DNA of 64,000 bases from Rhizophagus irregularis (lineage: Eukaryota > Glomeromycota > Glomeromycetes > Glomerales > Glomeraceae), in NCBI RefSeq assembly GCF_026210795.1, contig NC_089437.1, forward strand, positions 124,001 to 188,000, in the 5' to 3' direction. The position numbers were made by a program, and so were the translations under genes. This document shows positions 21,231 to 31,100 of this stretch, piece by piece (the first letter of the stretch is position 1; each line of letters begins with the position of its first letter). The notes under the pieces are model-generated. The model saw only the letters and a list, made by a program, of their open reading frames with translations. It made no database searches and was not told where the DNA came from.

Positions 21231-22321
21231 ATTAATCGATTCTAAAATCGATTCTAATAATGATAATCGATTCCAATCCCTACTTCTTGATGATTATATT
21301 GAGCAACAAAATCAATTTTTGTATTATGTCCTTTTCATAGAAGAGAGCACCAATATCCATTGTTTTTAATTGCAAATATGGATGAAACGCATATGGCACT
21401 TAATTTAAGCAACACAGCAGTTGGACATTGGGATACAAAATCTGTTGCTATTTTATCTACTGGGCATGAACGCGCAAATTTTACTGTTGTTTTAGCTTGT
21501 ATGGCTAATGGTGAAAAATTGCCGTCAGTAATTATTTTCAAACTTGTAAATGTTCCGCGAGAGGATTTTCCTGATGTACTAGTAATTGTTCGTACTAATC
21601 CAATAGTTGGATGAATTAAGACGAGATGGCTTGGTGGATAGAAAATATTTGGACACAACGTGCAAAACAAGGCAGCAACCAAAGATCTCTTTAGTGTTAG
21701 ATTCTTTTACTGCACACAAAACTGATGCTATAAACGTCGATTTCATAGAAAAAATACTGATTTGGCTTTTATTCCGGGTGGATTAACTTCTCATTTACAA
21801 CCACTCGATGTATCATTAAATAAATCTTTTAAAGCTAAGGTAAATTTCATTCATCAAATTTTTCTGCTATCTAATATAAAATTAATATTGTTTTAATAAA
21901 ATTAGATGCGGACATCTTTATGATCACTGGATTAATAAAGCTATTAAAGTATATACTCCATTAGGAAAAATTAAAAGACCATCGTACTCACTTGTAGCAA
22001 ATTAGGTAAAAGAAAGTTGGTTGCAATTGATACCAATTTGATTATGCGTTCATTTAATGTTGTGGTGTTTCAAACGCGAAGAATGGGACGGAAGATGGTT
22101 TAATATTTAATAAAGTACAAAAAATAAATAATAAAGGGAGAAGAATTGAAGCAGATGATGAAAGAAGTAGCGTGAACTAGATGATAATAGATCGGATGAT
22201 AGTGGTAATAGCGAATGTGAATCAGATGATGATTATTATAACAAAAATGAAGAGCGTAATGTGCTTCAAGATTGTAATTAGTAATGCCAGTATACCAAAA
22301 TCACATTTATGGAAAATTTTA

Positions 22322-22881
22322 CAGTCAACTCTCGATATACCGAAGTCGCCGTTCAAGACTAAAACTTCGGTATATAGTGATCTTTGGTATATCAAATTTT
22401 TTTATATACCGAAGTTTATATATTTTTTTAGAAAACTTCGTTATATTAAGATTAAAATCATGTGACTTTATTATACCGTTACATATTTTACGTTTAACAA
22501 ATTTTACAAATTACTTGTTGCTAACCCAATTATCTAACGATACTTATTTTTTGTGCTTTTTGTAAAAATAACCAATGTTACTTTTCATATATTTTAAAGC
22601 AGCTAAATGTTTAACTCCAAAGTAACGTTAATACTGAAAAATAAAAATGAGATCATTTGATCATATTAGATATGGTTTGATCTTCGGTATAACGAACTTT
22701 TTTTTATTATATACTATTATATACGGTAAAAATGAAAACTTCGGTATAATGTTATATAAAATTTTATAGTAAAATCGGTATATCAAAAGATTTTAATTAT
22801 TAATGAAAATGGTTATATAAAAATCTTCGGTATATGGTGATCTTTGGTATATCGTGGCTTTGGTATATCGAGAGTATACTG
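22322..22881. mobile_element. 560-bp Tc1/mariner-pogo-type MITE with TA duplication
   Basis: The left end is CAGTCAACTCTCGATATACC. The right end, read inverted, is CAGTATACTCTCGATATACC. Both are flanked by TA (22320-22321 and 22882-22883). The interior is non-coding and full of CTTCGGTATAT and CTTTGGTATATC words in both orientations. The CAG start, TA target and position right behind a pogo pseudogene suggest a deletion derivative of a pogo-like element. The termini also resemble those of the 61638 element (CAGTTCACCCTCGCTATAG). Confidence 0.8.
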
Positions 22882-22883
22882 TA

Positions 22884-23381
22884 TTTGTATTTTGTATTCA
22901 TAATTTTGTTATAGTGAATATGTTACAAGGCTAATAATAAATAAATGCTAAATATTAGAATATACTATCATATCGAGTTGATCTTTCATTTTTATTTATT
23001 GATAATTGATAGTAGATAATATGAAATTTGTGACACAAAATAAAATGTCTGATTTGTACCGGGTCTTATACTTATATCCGGATCTTAACCTTAGACAATT
23101 TTTTATATCTAATAAAATACCCGGATCTTTTGACGTGAGTGTACTGTAATGTCGGAATTATCTAGTAAATTTATTAAGTATAGGGCGTAGTTTTATAATT
23201 AGTTTAGGTGTATAAATTCTATTTGTTAGCTTGAAGATAAGAATGCCGAAAAGCTTGTGTAATGTGTTTAGCTTTGATCGTAGTATTATTTTAATAAATT
23301 TGTTGATCGTACTAACCATGAAATTCAATATATGGTTAGTTTGATGCCCAAATATAGCTTAAACTTTTCCAGCATTTTTAT
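22884..23381. other. Intergenic, no gene seen
   Basis: AT-rich sequence between two repeat elements. No coding or RNA motif recognised. Confidence 0.6.
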
Positions 23382-23467
23382 ATTAAGCTTGAAGCTTGAA
23401 GCTTGAAGCTTGAAACTTATGCTTAAGCCAAAACTTAAGTATATGCTTCAAGCTTCAAGCTTCAATC
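23382..23467. repeat. AAGCTTG inverted repeat
   Basis: Four direct copies of GAAGCTT (23384-23415) face CTTCAAGCTTCAAGCTTCAA (about 23446-23466) across a loop that itself contains CTTAAG palindromes. A strong cruciform-forming sequence with no coding role visible. Confidence 0.75.
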
Positions 23468-23564
23468 ATTGGATCCGCAGTTAGCTTCTCTACGGATGGC
23501 AGGTTAATATATATATTTTTTTTTTTGAAAAAAAAAAGTGATTCTTTTCAAAAAAAATGATGAT

Positions 23565-23814
23565 CGTGTACGAGGACCCAGAAATATATATAAGAGGGTC
23601 AGGTTTGAGTTTGCGTATTTTGAACTAGGAAAATCATGAAAATCTTTCCTTTTTTAGATAATTTTTGATAGTGCCAGTCAGAATTTTATTTCCTATTATA
23701 GTAACCGACTGGCATTATCATAATTCCGGCCCTGAAAAAATGCGTACAGCTCATAGTAAAAAATTTTTTTCATCACCTGACCCCTATATATATATTTCTC
23801 GGTCCTCGTGTACG
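23565..23814. repeat. Foldback MITE, copy 1
   Basis: Imperfect inverted arms. CGTGTACGAGGACC, GAAATATATATA and GGGTCAGGT on the left answer ACCTGACCCC, TATATATATTTC and GGTCCTCGTGTACG on the right. Nearer the centre TGCCAGTC faces CGACTGGCA. The right half (CATCACCTGACCCC, AAAAAATTTTTTT, CAGCTCATAG) reappears in the foldback at 43.2-43.4 kb, so this is a family. Confidence 0.75.
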
Positions 23815-24566
23815 TAATCATGTACGTAACAAAATGGTAATGATGATAAATAATAATTACATCAAAATATTTGATCATAAAAAAAAATGATTCTATTTTT
23901 TTATCCATTTACGATTTATTGTCCAGATAGGTACCTACAAAATAAAAAAAAGGCGGAACATCCCTGTTTCTGAAAAGCGACGTGAGACGATATTTCCTTT
24001 TTGGAAATTAATGTAACCAAAAATTTTCCTTAGGAATACTATTCCTTTTTTGTTTGTATAACATAACTGACGAGTGGGAGAAAAGCTACACAATTACACA
24101 ATTCAAAGGAGTCTTAACGTGACACCATATGATTACAATGATTTCAAATAATATAGATAAAGATAATACAACAATATAAAAATATATATATATATATATA
24201 ATGATATAGTATTTTAGGACAATACTCATACTGAATTTTAAAAAAATATTGTTAACACACAAATATGGTGAAAATATTGTCTGTATGAAAATTCTTTTGT
24301 ATGTTGTGATGTTTCAGCTCCTAAAAAGTGTAACAAAAATTTGACGTATTGTAGATCAATTACAATTGTTTTTTCAAACACGGAGACATGCGTAAATGCA
24401 CACAATATTAAACATTTTTCAATCCAAAAGTATGAAAAAGTATAAATTAGCAAAAAATTTTCTTAAGAAGACAAAAAATTAAAATTCAATCAAAAAAAAA
24501 AAAAAAGAAAAAGAAAAAATACTTTGATAGTTAAAATCAATTAAATTCTTTAAATTTCCTAACAAA
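23815..24566. other. Intergenic upstream of the CAAX ORF
   Basis: No gene recognised. A (TA)n microsatellite lies at 24182-24200. The final 90 bp before the ATG are A-rich (24490-24520) then TTAAATTC-rich, consistent with a 5' leader. Confidence 0.45.
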
Positions 24567-24668
24567 ATGAATCAAACTGAAGTTACCATTAAACTATCCA
24601 TTCCATCTATCGCAACTGCTGAAGCCACTGAAAAACCGGGTGAATCTGGTGGCTGTACAATTATGTAA
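24567..24668 (+). CDS. 33-residue peptide ending in a CAAX box (putative prenylated peptide precursor)
   Basis: ATG at 24567 in a favourable fungal context (CTAACAAAATGA), TAA at 24666 followed at once by a second TAA and an overlapping AATAAA. The peptide starts MNQTEVTIKLSIPS, has an Ala/Thr/Glu middle, and ends EKPGESGGCTIM. C-T-I-M is a proper C-a-a-X farnesylation motif with Met at X. Size and C-terminus resemble fungal lipopeptide mating-pheromone precursors. Alternatives are the last exon of a small GTPase or G-gamma gene whose upstream exons I do not see, or a chance ORF. No upstream 3' splice acceptor directly abuts the ATG. Codon use looks natural, with several GAA, GGT, ACT and TCT codons. 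Function is inferred from the CAAX box alone. Confidence 0.5.
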   Translation: MNQTEVTIKLSIPSIATAEATEKPGESGGCTIM

Positions 24669-25925
24669 TAAAATAAAATTCTTTACATTTACGAATTTTA
24701 TCGTCAGATCTGATTGGAAATTAAACATTTATGTATTGTTAAATAATCATTTGTCTATAGTTTATCTATTTATTTGTAATAATACATTGTACTTTATATA
24801 TATATATTTCATTAGTTTACTTGTGTTATTATATTATCAAATTACTTAATATTTAAATCACTATTACATATTTTGTCATTTAGGGACATGTTTTAAAACG
24901 ATTTCGGCGTTTTATAAAACATGTGTTAAAAAATGTTTTAAAACACTTCGATATTATAAGCTTAATGCTTTAAATCTTAAATTTAGGTTAAAAAATCAAT
25001 TTATATATAATAAAACGAAAACTGTTTTAGAACATGTTGTTTTAAATTACGTGCCATACCTATCTGTATTTTATCATTTGTGTATTATAAAAATTACAAA
25101 AATAAAATCACATCTTTAAATTCATTATTTAAAATGTTCTAAATTCTAATAATTTTGGCAAGTTTGAGGTTGAAAAAAAATCTTTTTGATGCAAATACAC
25201 AATATTTATTAGGACCAGTTGATCATCTTTATAAGTAACGAAAAATTAACATTTTTGTTAGAAGATATCATTTCTGTAAAAGATTTATCCGTAATTTCTA
25301 CATTTTGAGGCTATAAATTCCGTGAATATAATACATTTACGGAAATAACAGAATAAAAAACACGGAATAAATTTATTATAGGGAATCCTATATTATTATT
25401 AAGATAAACACAAAGTTAATGATAATTAAAAACTCGATAAAATATATATTATTGTAAGTGATCATCTAAACTCGAAAGTATAATTCTAGTTAAAGATTTA
25501 AGATTAACTGAAATTTATTGCATATTTATTTAGATCCTCACGAAATTGCGCAATAAAATATAATATATACCGAGTTTAAGACGTAAGTTCAACTGAATTG
25601 TTCTATATTTACGGTAGAAAGATACTAGATGTTAACGTATAACTGGATTTGGCAAAATTTAGAATTAGTATAGACGAGCTTTTTCCGTATCAAATTCTGT
25701 TTTAGATTGTAAGACTCATTTTGATGCTCTTTACAGTTACAATATTTTTTAATACGAGGTAACTCGTAATGAATACCATTATGCTATTCATACAATTTTA
25801 CTATATCAGCTAATGTTCTACTTTCTTCTATCTATTTAATAGGCTCCAAATGTATAACGTCGATGTCCTCAAATGTTTTTATATATATCTAGTTTTTTTA
25901 GAAATGATTAACTACATGAGTATAA
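24669..25925. other. Intergenic, no gene seen
   Basis: AT-rich. A diverged palindrome near 24,887-24,925 (ACATGTTTTAAAACG ... CGTTTTATAAAACATGT) is the only clear structure. Confidence 0.55.
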
Positions 25926-25929
25926 ACTG

Positions 25930-26850
25930 GACATATGAAGATGATCGGTTAAATGGGGCTTATCGCTTCATCTAAAGAACAACTGGAAAAGAATTTTCAA
26001 ATCGCCAACTCATTTTACGATATGGCAAACATCTCCATCAATCATGACAAATATGTCATCCTTACTAACAACCCAAAATTTTGTAATCAAGAAATCCTAA
26101 TGAACGTCTCTTCTAACAAATCCATCACAACTCGTGTCGCTTCACGTTCCGCGGCTAAAAGAATTTTTGGTATCTACATCACCGCGTTCAATACACATAC
26201 ACTCCCGATCACCTTATTTACATTATCAATCGCGTTCTTTTACCAAAATTGGAATATATTAACCAGTTTACTATCCTTACTCAACAACAATGCGATTCAC
26301 TTCTTGCTCCTGTTAAAAAGTTATTTAAACATCATTTAAAACTTCCTATTATTACTCATAATAATATTATTCACAACAAACTTTTTCCGAGTATTAATAG
26401 TTTCTTTTTTAATCAATTTTATTCTCGTTGTTCTATTACAAATGTAATTTTTAATACTCCTCTCTTTACCCAACTCGGACTACAAAAAATAATCAATACT
26501 CAATATGAATATTGGCTTCCACATTTTCCTTCTCCTAAGGATTTACTTACACCCCATTTACATAGAAATCAATCTCTTATCACACGTCAATTGTGTTTAT
26601 ATAATAATTTTCATATTAATTTTATACCTCATTGTAACACTTTCATTCAAGGTGGAACCACTTTAGTGATTCCTTACTTATAAAATTATCAATTTAACAG
26701 CATCTGACATTTCAAGTTTGAGGAAAAAAAGAATAATGCTTATTGATCAACTTACTTCAGTTGATGGTAACTACTTAAATATGTGGAAAGACATCAAAAT
26801 TACCAATACCTCGTCTAACTACAAGGGTCCTACACCAACCCTATAAAAAA
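25930..26850 (+). pseudogene. LINE reverse-transcriptase fragment
   Basis: An active-site-like YEDD (TATGAAGATGAT, about 25,934-25,945; canonical YADD) is followed after a frameshift by GLIASSKEQLEKNFQIANSF...NISINHDK, the palm/thumb region of LINE-type reverse transcriptases (ASSKEQLE...SFY...INxxK). A second frameshift near 26,220-26,260 leads to the thumb and connection segment QFTILTQQQCDSLLAPVKKLFKH...NIIHNKLFPSINSFF, open to 26,683. Recognisable text continues to about 26,845 (MLIDQLTS...YLNMWKDIK). N-terminal RT motifs and endonuclease are missing. A dead 5'-truncated copy. Confidence 0.8.
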
Positions 26851-27075
26851 ATTGGATACGTTTTTTATATAGTTTTTATACGATTTTTTTTTCCTTAGAA
26901 ATAACGTATCATAATAGGATACGGAAAAATGCACAATTCCGTATCACTAAAAATATGGTTTGGATACGGAATTTGCACGGAATTCATATGGAATTTACAT
27001 GATTTGATCACTGACTTTATCACGAAATTTATACGATTTGGTCACTGAATTTACTATTTGTATTACAGTTTACTA
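26850..27075. repeat. GGATACG-type diverged repeat, copy A
   Basis: Words GGATACG, CGTATC, TACGGAAT, TTATACGATTT and TTTGGTCACTGA recur in both orientations. Related words (CGTATCATAAC, ATACGGAATTTGTATACGG, CGTATCC) recur at 37,690-37,950. Non-coding. Confidence 0.5.
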
Positions 27076-27224
27076 TAATTATATTTACATAAATCTTATT
27101 AAATTAAATAAAAAATAAAAAATAAACAAAATACAAATACATTATGAAAATTCCATCCTTATTAAGGCCACCTATTGCAACCAAAATTATCTATAAGTTC
27201 AGGTTCATTTGGAGTCAAACAACC

Positions 27225-27660
27225 TAAAAAAACAAAAAAGAACGTCTAACTTAATTGGAAACAAAACCCCCCCTTCATATAGTATCTGCAATCGTCCAAG
27301 TCACCAAAGGTCAGCATTCCTACAAAAAAAGAAAGAGAACTCCAGAATGTCTGACCTACATAAATGAAAAGAATTATGAAGTATCTGATGAAAAAGAAAC
27401 TAAAACAACAAAATAAATCCAAAACTAACCTACAAAAAAAGAAGACTCTGAAGCAACAAAACTGAAACAACCTACAAAAAGAAAAGAATCTGAACCCAAC
27501 TTACAAAAAAAAAAAAAAAGAAAATTTGAACTGACCTAAAAAAAGAAAAAAATCCTGAACAATCCTACAAAAAGGAAAGGACTCCCAAACTGATCTACAA
27601 AAAAACTGAATCTTCTCACAAAAAAAAATCTGCTGGCCTATGAAATAAAAAAAGGGATAA
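27225..27660 (-). repeat. Array of CCTACAAAAA-rich units (acceptor-like on minus strand)
   Basis: At least six CCTACAAAAA/TCTACAAAAA-type words followed by purine-rich A/G tracts occur every 30-50 bp (about 27,319, 27,431, 27,471, 27,565, 27,596 and variants CCTACATAAA, CTTACAAAAA). Read on the minus strand each is poly-pyrimidine plus TTTTTGTAGG, identical in style to splice acceptors and to the cassettes at 33.9-34.3 kb. Whether they are real acceptors is unknown. Confidence 0.5.
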
Positions 27661-27973
27661 ATATAAATAAAAAAGAAAGGGGAATAAAGAATAAATCAAA
27701 AAAAAATATTTTTTTAAAAAGAGGGTAACGAAGTTAGGAAAGTTAAAAAAAATTTTTTTTTTAAAGGGAGGACGTCAAAGTTAGAAAAATAAAAAATTTT
27801 TTATAAAGAGGAAATAGAAATAGAAAGAAGAAAATTTTTAGAAGAGTGGGAATAAAAGAATAAAATCAAAAAAATTTTTTTTTAAAAGGGGTGGCCGAAG
27901 TAATCATTCCTAATTTTAGGTAATCAAGAAGTTATGGCTAAATTTATACTTGTTGTTATAATTTATATAATAA
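27661..27973. other. Purine-rich intergenic sequence
   Basis: A/G-rich low-complexity sequence with three similar stretches (AAAATTTTTT then AAAGGG/GAGGG then GAAGT) at about 27,700-27,900. No coding motif. Confidence 0.5.
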
Positions 27974-27992
27974 CTAGAATATGCGATTTGCC

Positions 27993-28009
27993 GGGGGACT
28001 TCGTCCCCC
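27993..28009 (-). repeat. Helitron 3' subterminal hairpin
   Basis: Perfect 7-bp GC stem GGGGGAC/GTCCCCC with a 3-nt loop, in otherwise AT-rich DNA, 15 nt from the CTAG end. In Helitrons this hairpin is thought to act as the replication stop signal. Confidence 0.9.
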
Positions 28010-28160
28010 AGGAGCTATTATTTTATTCATGGCTTATAGTTTTAAATATACAAATAAAATATATAAAAAAAAGTATAGAAACTTGGAATATACTAATGTT
28101 TTTATTTTATAAATTAATATGTTAATTATTTTAATAATAAATATTTAATAAATTTTACAT

Positions 28161-31100
28161 TTATAAAGGTAATGGAACAGCAGCTTTTTGTTCTAAACGT
28201 TTATATTCTTCAATCATTGACTTATCTGTAATAAAAGCAGAAGGATGTAAGGAAGCTATATGCAATTTAGATAAATCTGAACATCTACTTAATGCAGTGT
28301 ATGCTTGGCCAGCAGCAAAAAATTGGTTATCAAGACTTACAGAAACTTCTGGTAAAGTTAAACCTTGTGTTTTATGAACTGTAAGTGCAAATGCATTTTG
28401 TAGAGGAAATTGACATCTACTTGATGGCTTTCCATTAATCATAAATGTTGCAGTTTCTTTTTTAATTCCAATATCAATAATACCACCTTTTACACTAAAG
28501 GCTATTCTTACTTCTAGATTTTGTAAATCAAGGTCAGTTATAACTCCAATAGTACCATTATATATATTTTGATCTATTAAATTATTTTTAAGATACATAA
28601 CACGAGCACCTTGTTGTAAACGTAAATGACTGGGAAGATTAGTTTTCTTTTTAAAAAGTTTTTGTGTATCATCTGGATTGTATTGTTGGTTATCAATATA
28701 ATCAATAGCTGAACTAATTAGAAATTTATCTTCATTTACTGGTAACATATTACAAATAATATTATTAATCCGATTGGCAGTTTGGTTATATCCAACAATA
28801 TTTGTAATATTAAGAATGGTGTTAAGAGGTTTATTATGATCAAAATTATTTTCTTTTTCATATAAAATAGTCCATGTAGTTATAGAAATATTACCAAATC
28901 TAATTTCTTGTAAGGCATTATAATATTGCATATCTTGATTTTGTCTTTGTGGTTCTTTTAAAAATAAAGGATAAAAGAGTTTCCATTCTGATGATTTATA
29001 TACTGGTGAGCCAGTTACTGGAGGTAATTGAGCTAAATCACCAACAATTATTACATTTAATCCTCCAAATGCAATAGTTTGTTGCTGAATAATAGAAAAC
29101 ATATCAGAAATAAAACTAAAAAGAGTAGCTGATACCATAGAAATTTCATCAATAATTAGAGTATCTATAGTTTTTAAATATTTGAAAAAATCATAATCAT
29201 AAAAAGCTAAAGATTGAAATCCACTGTGTGTTTCATGAATCCTTAATGCAGAATGTATAGTTTCACCTCCAATATTTGTGGCAGCTATACCAGTTGGAGC
29301 TAGTAATAAATAATTTGACCTTTTACTTTTTAAATCATTAATAATTAAATTAATTAAAAATGATTTACCAGTACCAGCTGATCCAGTAATGAAAAAATAT
29401 GGATGTTTGTTTTTTTGATGACTTGGGCCCAAAATATTACGAATTGTAGAAAGAGCATTTAATTGATCATTTGGAAGAGTTAATGCATTACAATGGGAAT
29501 AAATAGGAGGATCAATTCGTAAGGAATTAAGTTGTATTGTAAGAAGTTCTGTTATAGAAGCTGGTATTATAGTTTGTAAATTATTAATTAAAGATTCTAA
29601 TAAATTATTAAATTGAAGATTTAGCTTTAATTGTTGTGAACGTAAAAAATCTTGGGTAACTTGTTGTATTTCTTCTTGAAATTCAGGATGATGATGCAAC
29701 CAATGTTCTCGATATGTTGAAAAAGTGCTAAGTAATTCTTCTTCACTTTTGCAAGGAATTTCAAGTAAAAGTTTTTGATAAAAAAATAGTTCTCCATCTT
29801 CTAATTTTAAATGTCTAAATCTAACTAATTTTTGATTTGTTCTTTTAATTACATAATTTCCTAATTTATCAATATAAATAAACCGTGAAGTTGTTGGTCT
29901 AGTTATTACTACTTCATAATTTTGAAAATATTGTGGATAAGTTAAATTGCTAAATTCTTCTTCTTCTGGACGATCAAAATATTTTTCAATATGATTTTTC
30001 CAATAAGGATCATCATTTTCATCAATTAAATAAATAGGTCGAATAGCTTTTTGTCTACTTGTAGGAGGATCAGTAGTAAGATATGTAACAGCACAGGAAG
30101 AGTTACAAATAGTTTCTCCTAATATTAAGAACATTAATTCCATAGATCCTAATCTTCGAGCTACTATATGTTCTTTGAACTTGTCACCTTCTTGTATATT
30201 GAAAACATGGGATGGTTCTGATTTTGCTATATATTTTGTTAAATAAAAGGCTAATTTTCTAGAACTAACATATTGTATATTCATATGAGCATTCCAAATC
30301 ATTAAAGTTTGTGGATGATAAGGTACTATCCATTGATCTTCAGCTTTAATACATCTGTAAATATAACGTTGAGTATCAATATCAAAATATGTAACTGGAG
30401 AAAAAGGACGAGGAAATCCTTTTTTACAAGTATGACCTAAAGTAGCTGGACCTCCACATTTTGCACTACATGTATGAACTTGATTTGCTTTTACTTTTTC
30501 ATATAAATCAGGTTCAATATCTGGATCAGGTAAATCAGATCTTATAAGATTTTCAGCAATCATTTGTTCAATAGATTTAGAAACCCAATATACACCATGA
30601 GTATGTGCTGCACCACGATTTTGAAATTCTACTCTTTCAAAAAAGTTAGTTAAATTACCCCATTCTGAATGTTCAGGATTTTTCCAAATATGTTTTTTAA
30701 GTTGCTGTAAACGGTGTATAAAATGCAATGTAGTATGTAATGGTCTATTTGTTGGAATAGTATCATGATTATCTGTTGCTTTTAAAATTTTGTGCAAATG
30801 TGTCCAGTGGCTTTCAGCCATTGTAAGAGTAATAAATAGTGATGGTAATCCAAATGTTGAAATCATTGTATTTACATGAAGTTCTTTTTCATGAAAATAT
30901 GTATCACCAGTACGAATAAAAGTAGGTAAAGTAGTTGTTATAGATTCATCTATTATAAGTCTATTAGAATAACTTGATGTTTTTATAATTTCTGCTGCAG
31001 TTGGTGGACGATAAACTTCATCAGCCTTATTTTGCCTCCAGATACGTTGATTATTTTGGTGATTACGAATTTTTTCTAATTGTAAATATGACCATGCTAA

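Larger units (their letters stand above)
18151..21282. mobile_element. hAT-type non-autonomous element (MITE) carrying a nested LINE
   Basis: Perfect 18-bp terminal inverted repeats TAGGGATTGGAATCGATT occur at 18151-18168 and, inverted, at the right end (ending 21282). They are flanked by an 8-bp duplication, CTTCTAGA (18143-18150) and CTTCTTGA (21283-21290), with one mismatch. An 8-bp duplication and TAGGG-type ends are typical of hAT elements. Removing the nested insertion leaves about 470 bp with no transposase, so it is a MITE. Subterminal ATCGATT/AATCGAT words recur at both ends. Two TCACGTGA palindromes lie inside (18404 and 18524). Confidence 0.85.
17771..22140 (+). pseudogene. pogo/Tigger-like (POGK-type) transposase relic, split by insertions
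   Basis: The 5' part (17771-18150) encodes a DNA-binding region: RRQWSAREKLMVIAYYEQ, then VQKLAQGACPKY, LETELIE, FRDSRRQLK. The 3' part (21283-22140) encodes the DDE_1 catalytic core: NMDET with the first Asp near 21,381, GHERANFTVVLACMANG, LVLDSFTAHKTDA with the second Asp, and HLQPLDVSLNKSFKAK with the third. A 66-nt intron (21840-21905, GTAAAT...ATTAG) follows the FKAK motif, the same place as in the intact element at 61.6-64 kb. Stops and frameshifts occur in both parts. The whole hAT-type MITE plus LINE (18151-21282) sits inside the coding region with its target duplication in coding sequence. Clearly dead. Confidence 0.85.

Noticed and set aside
24238..24453. 71-codon minus-strand ORF upstream of the CAAX ORF, considered as a gene
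   Set aside because: AT-derived composition (Phe, Ile, Tyr rich), no conserved motif and no promoter evidence.
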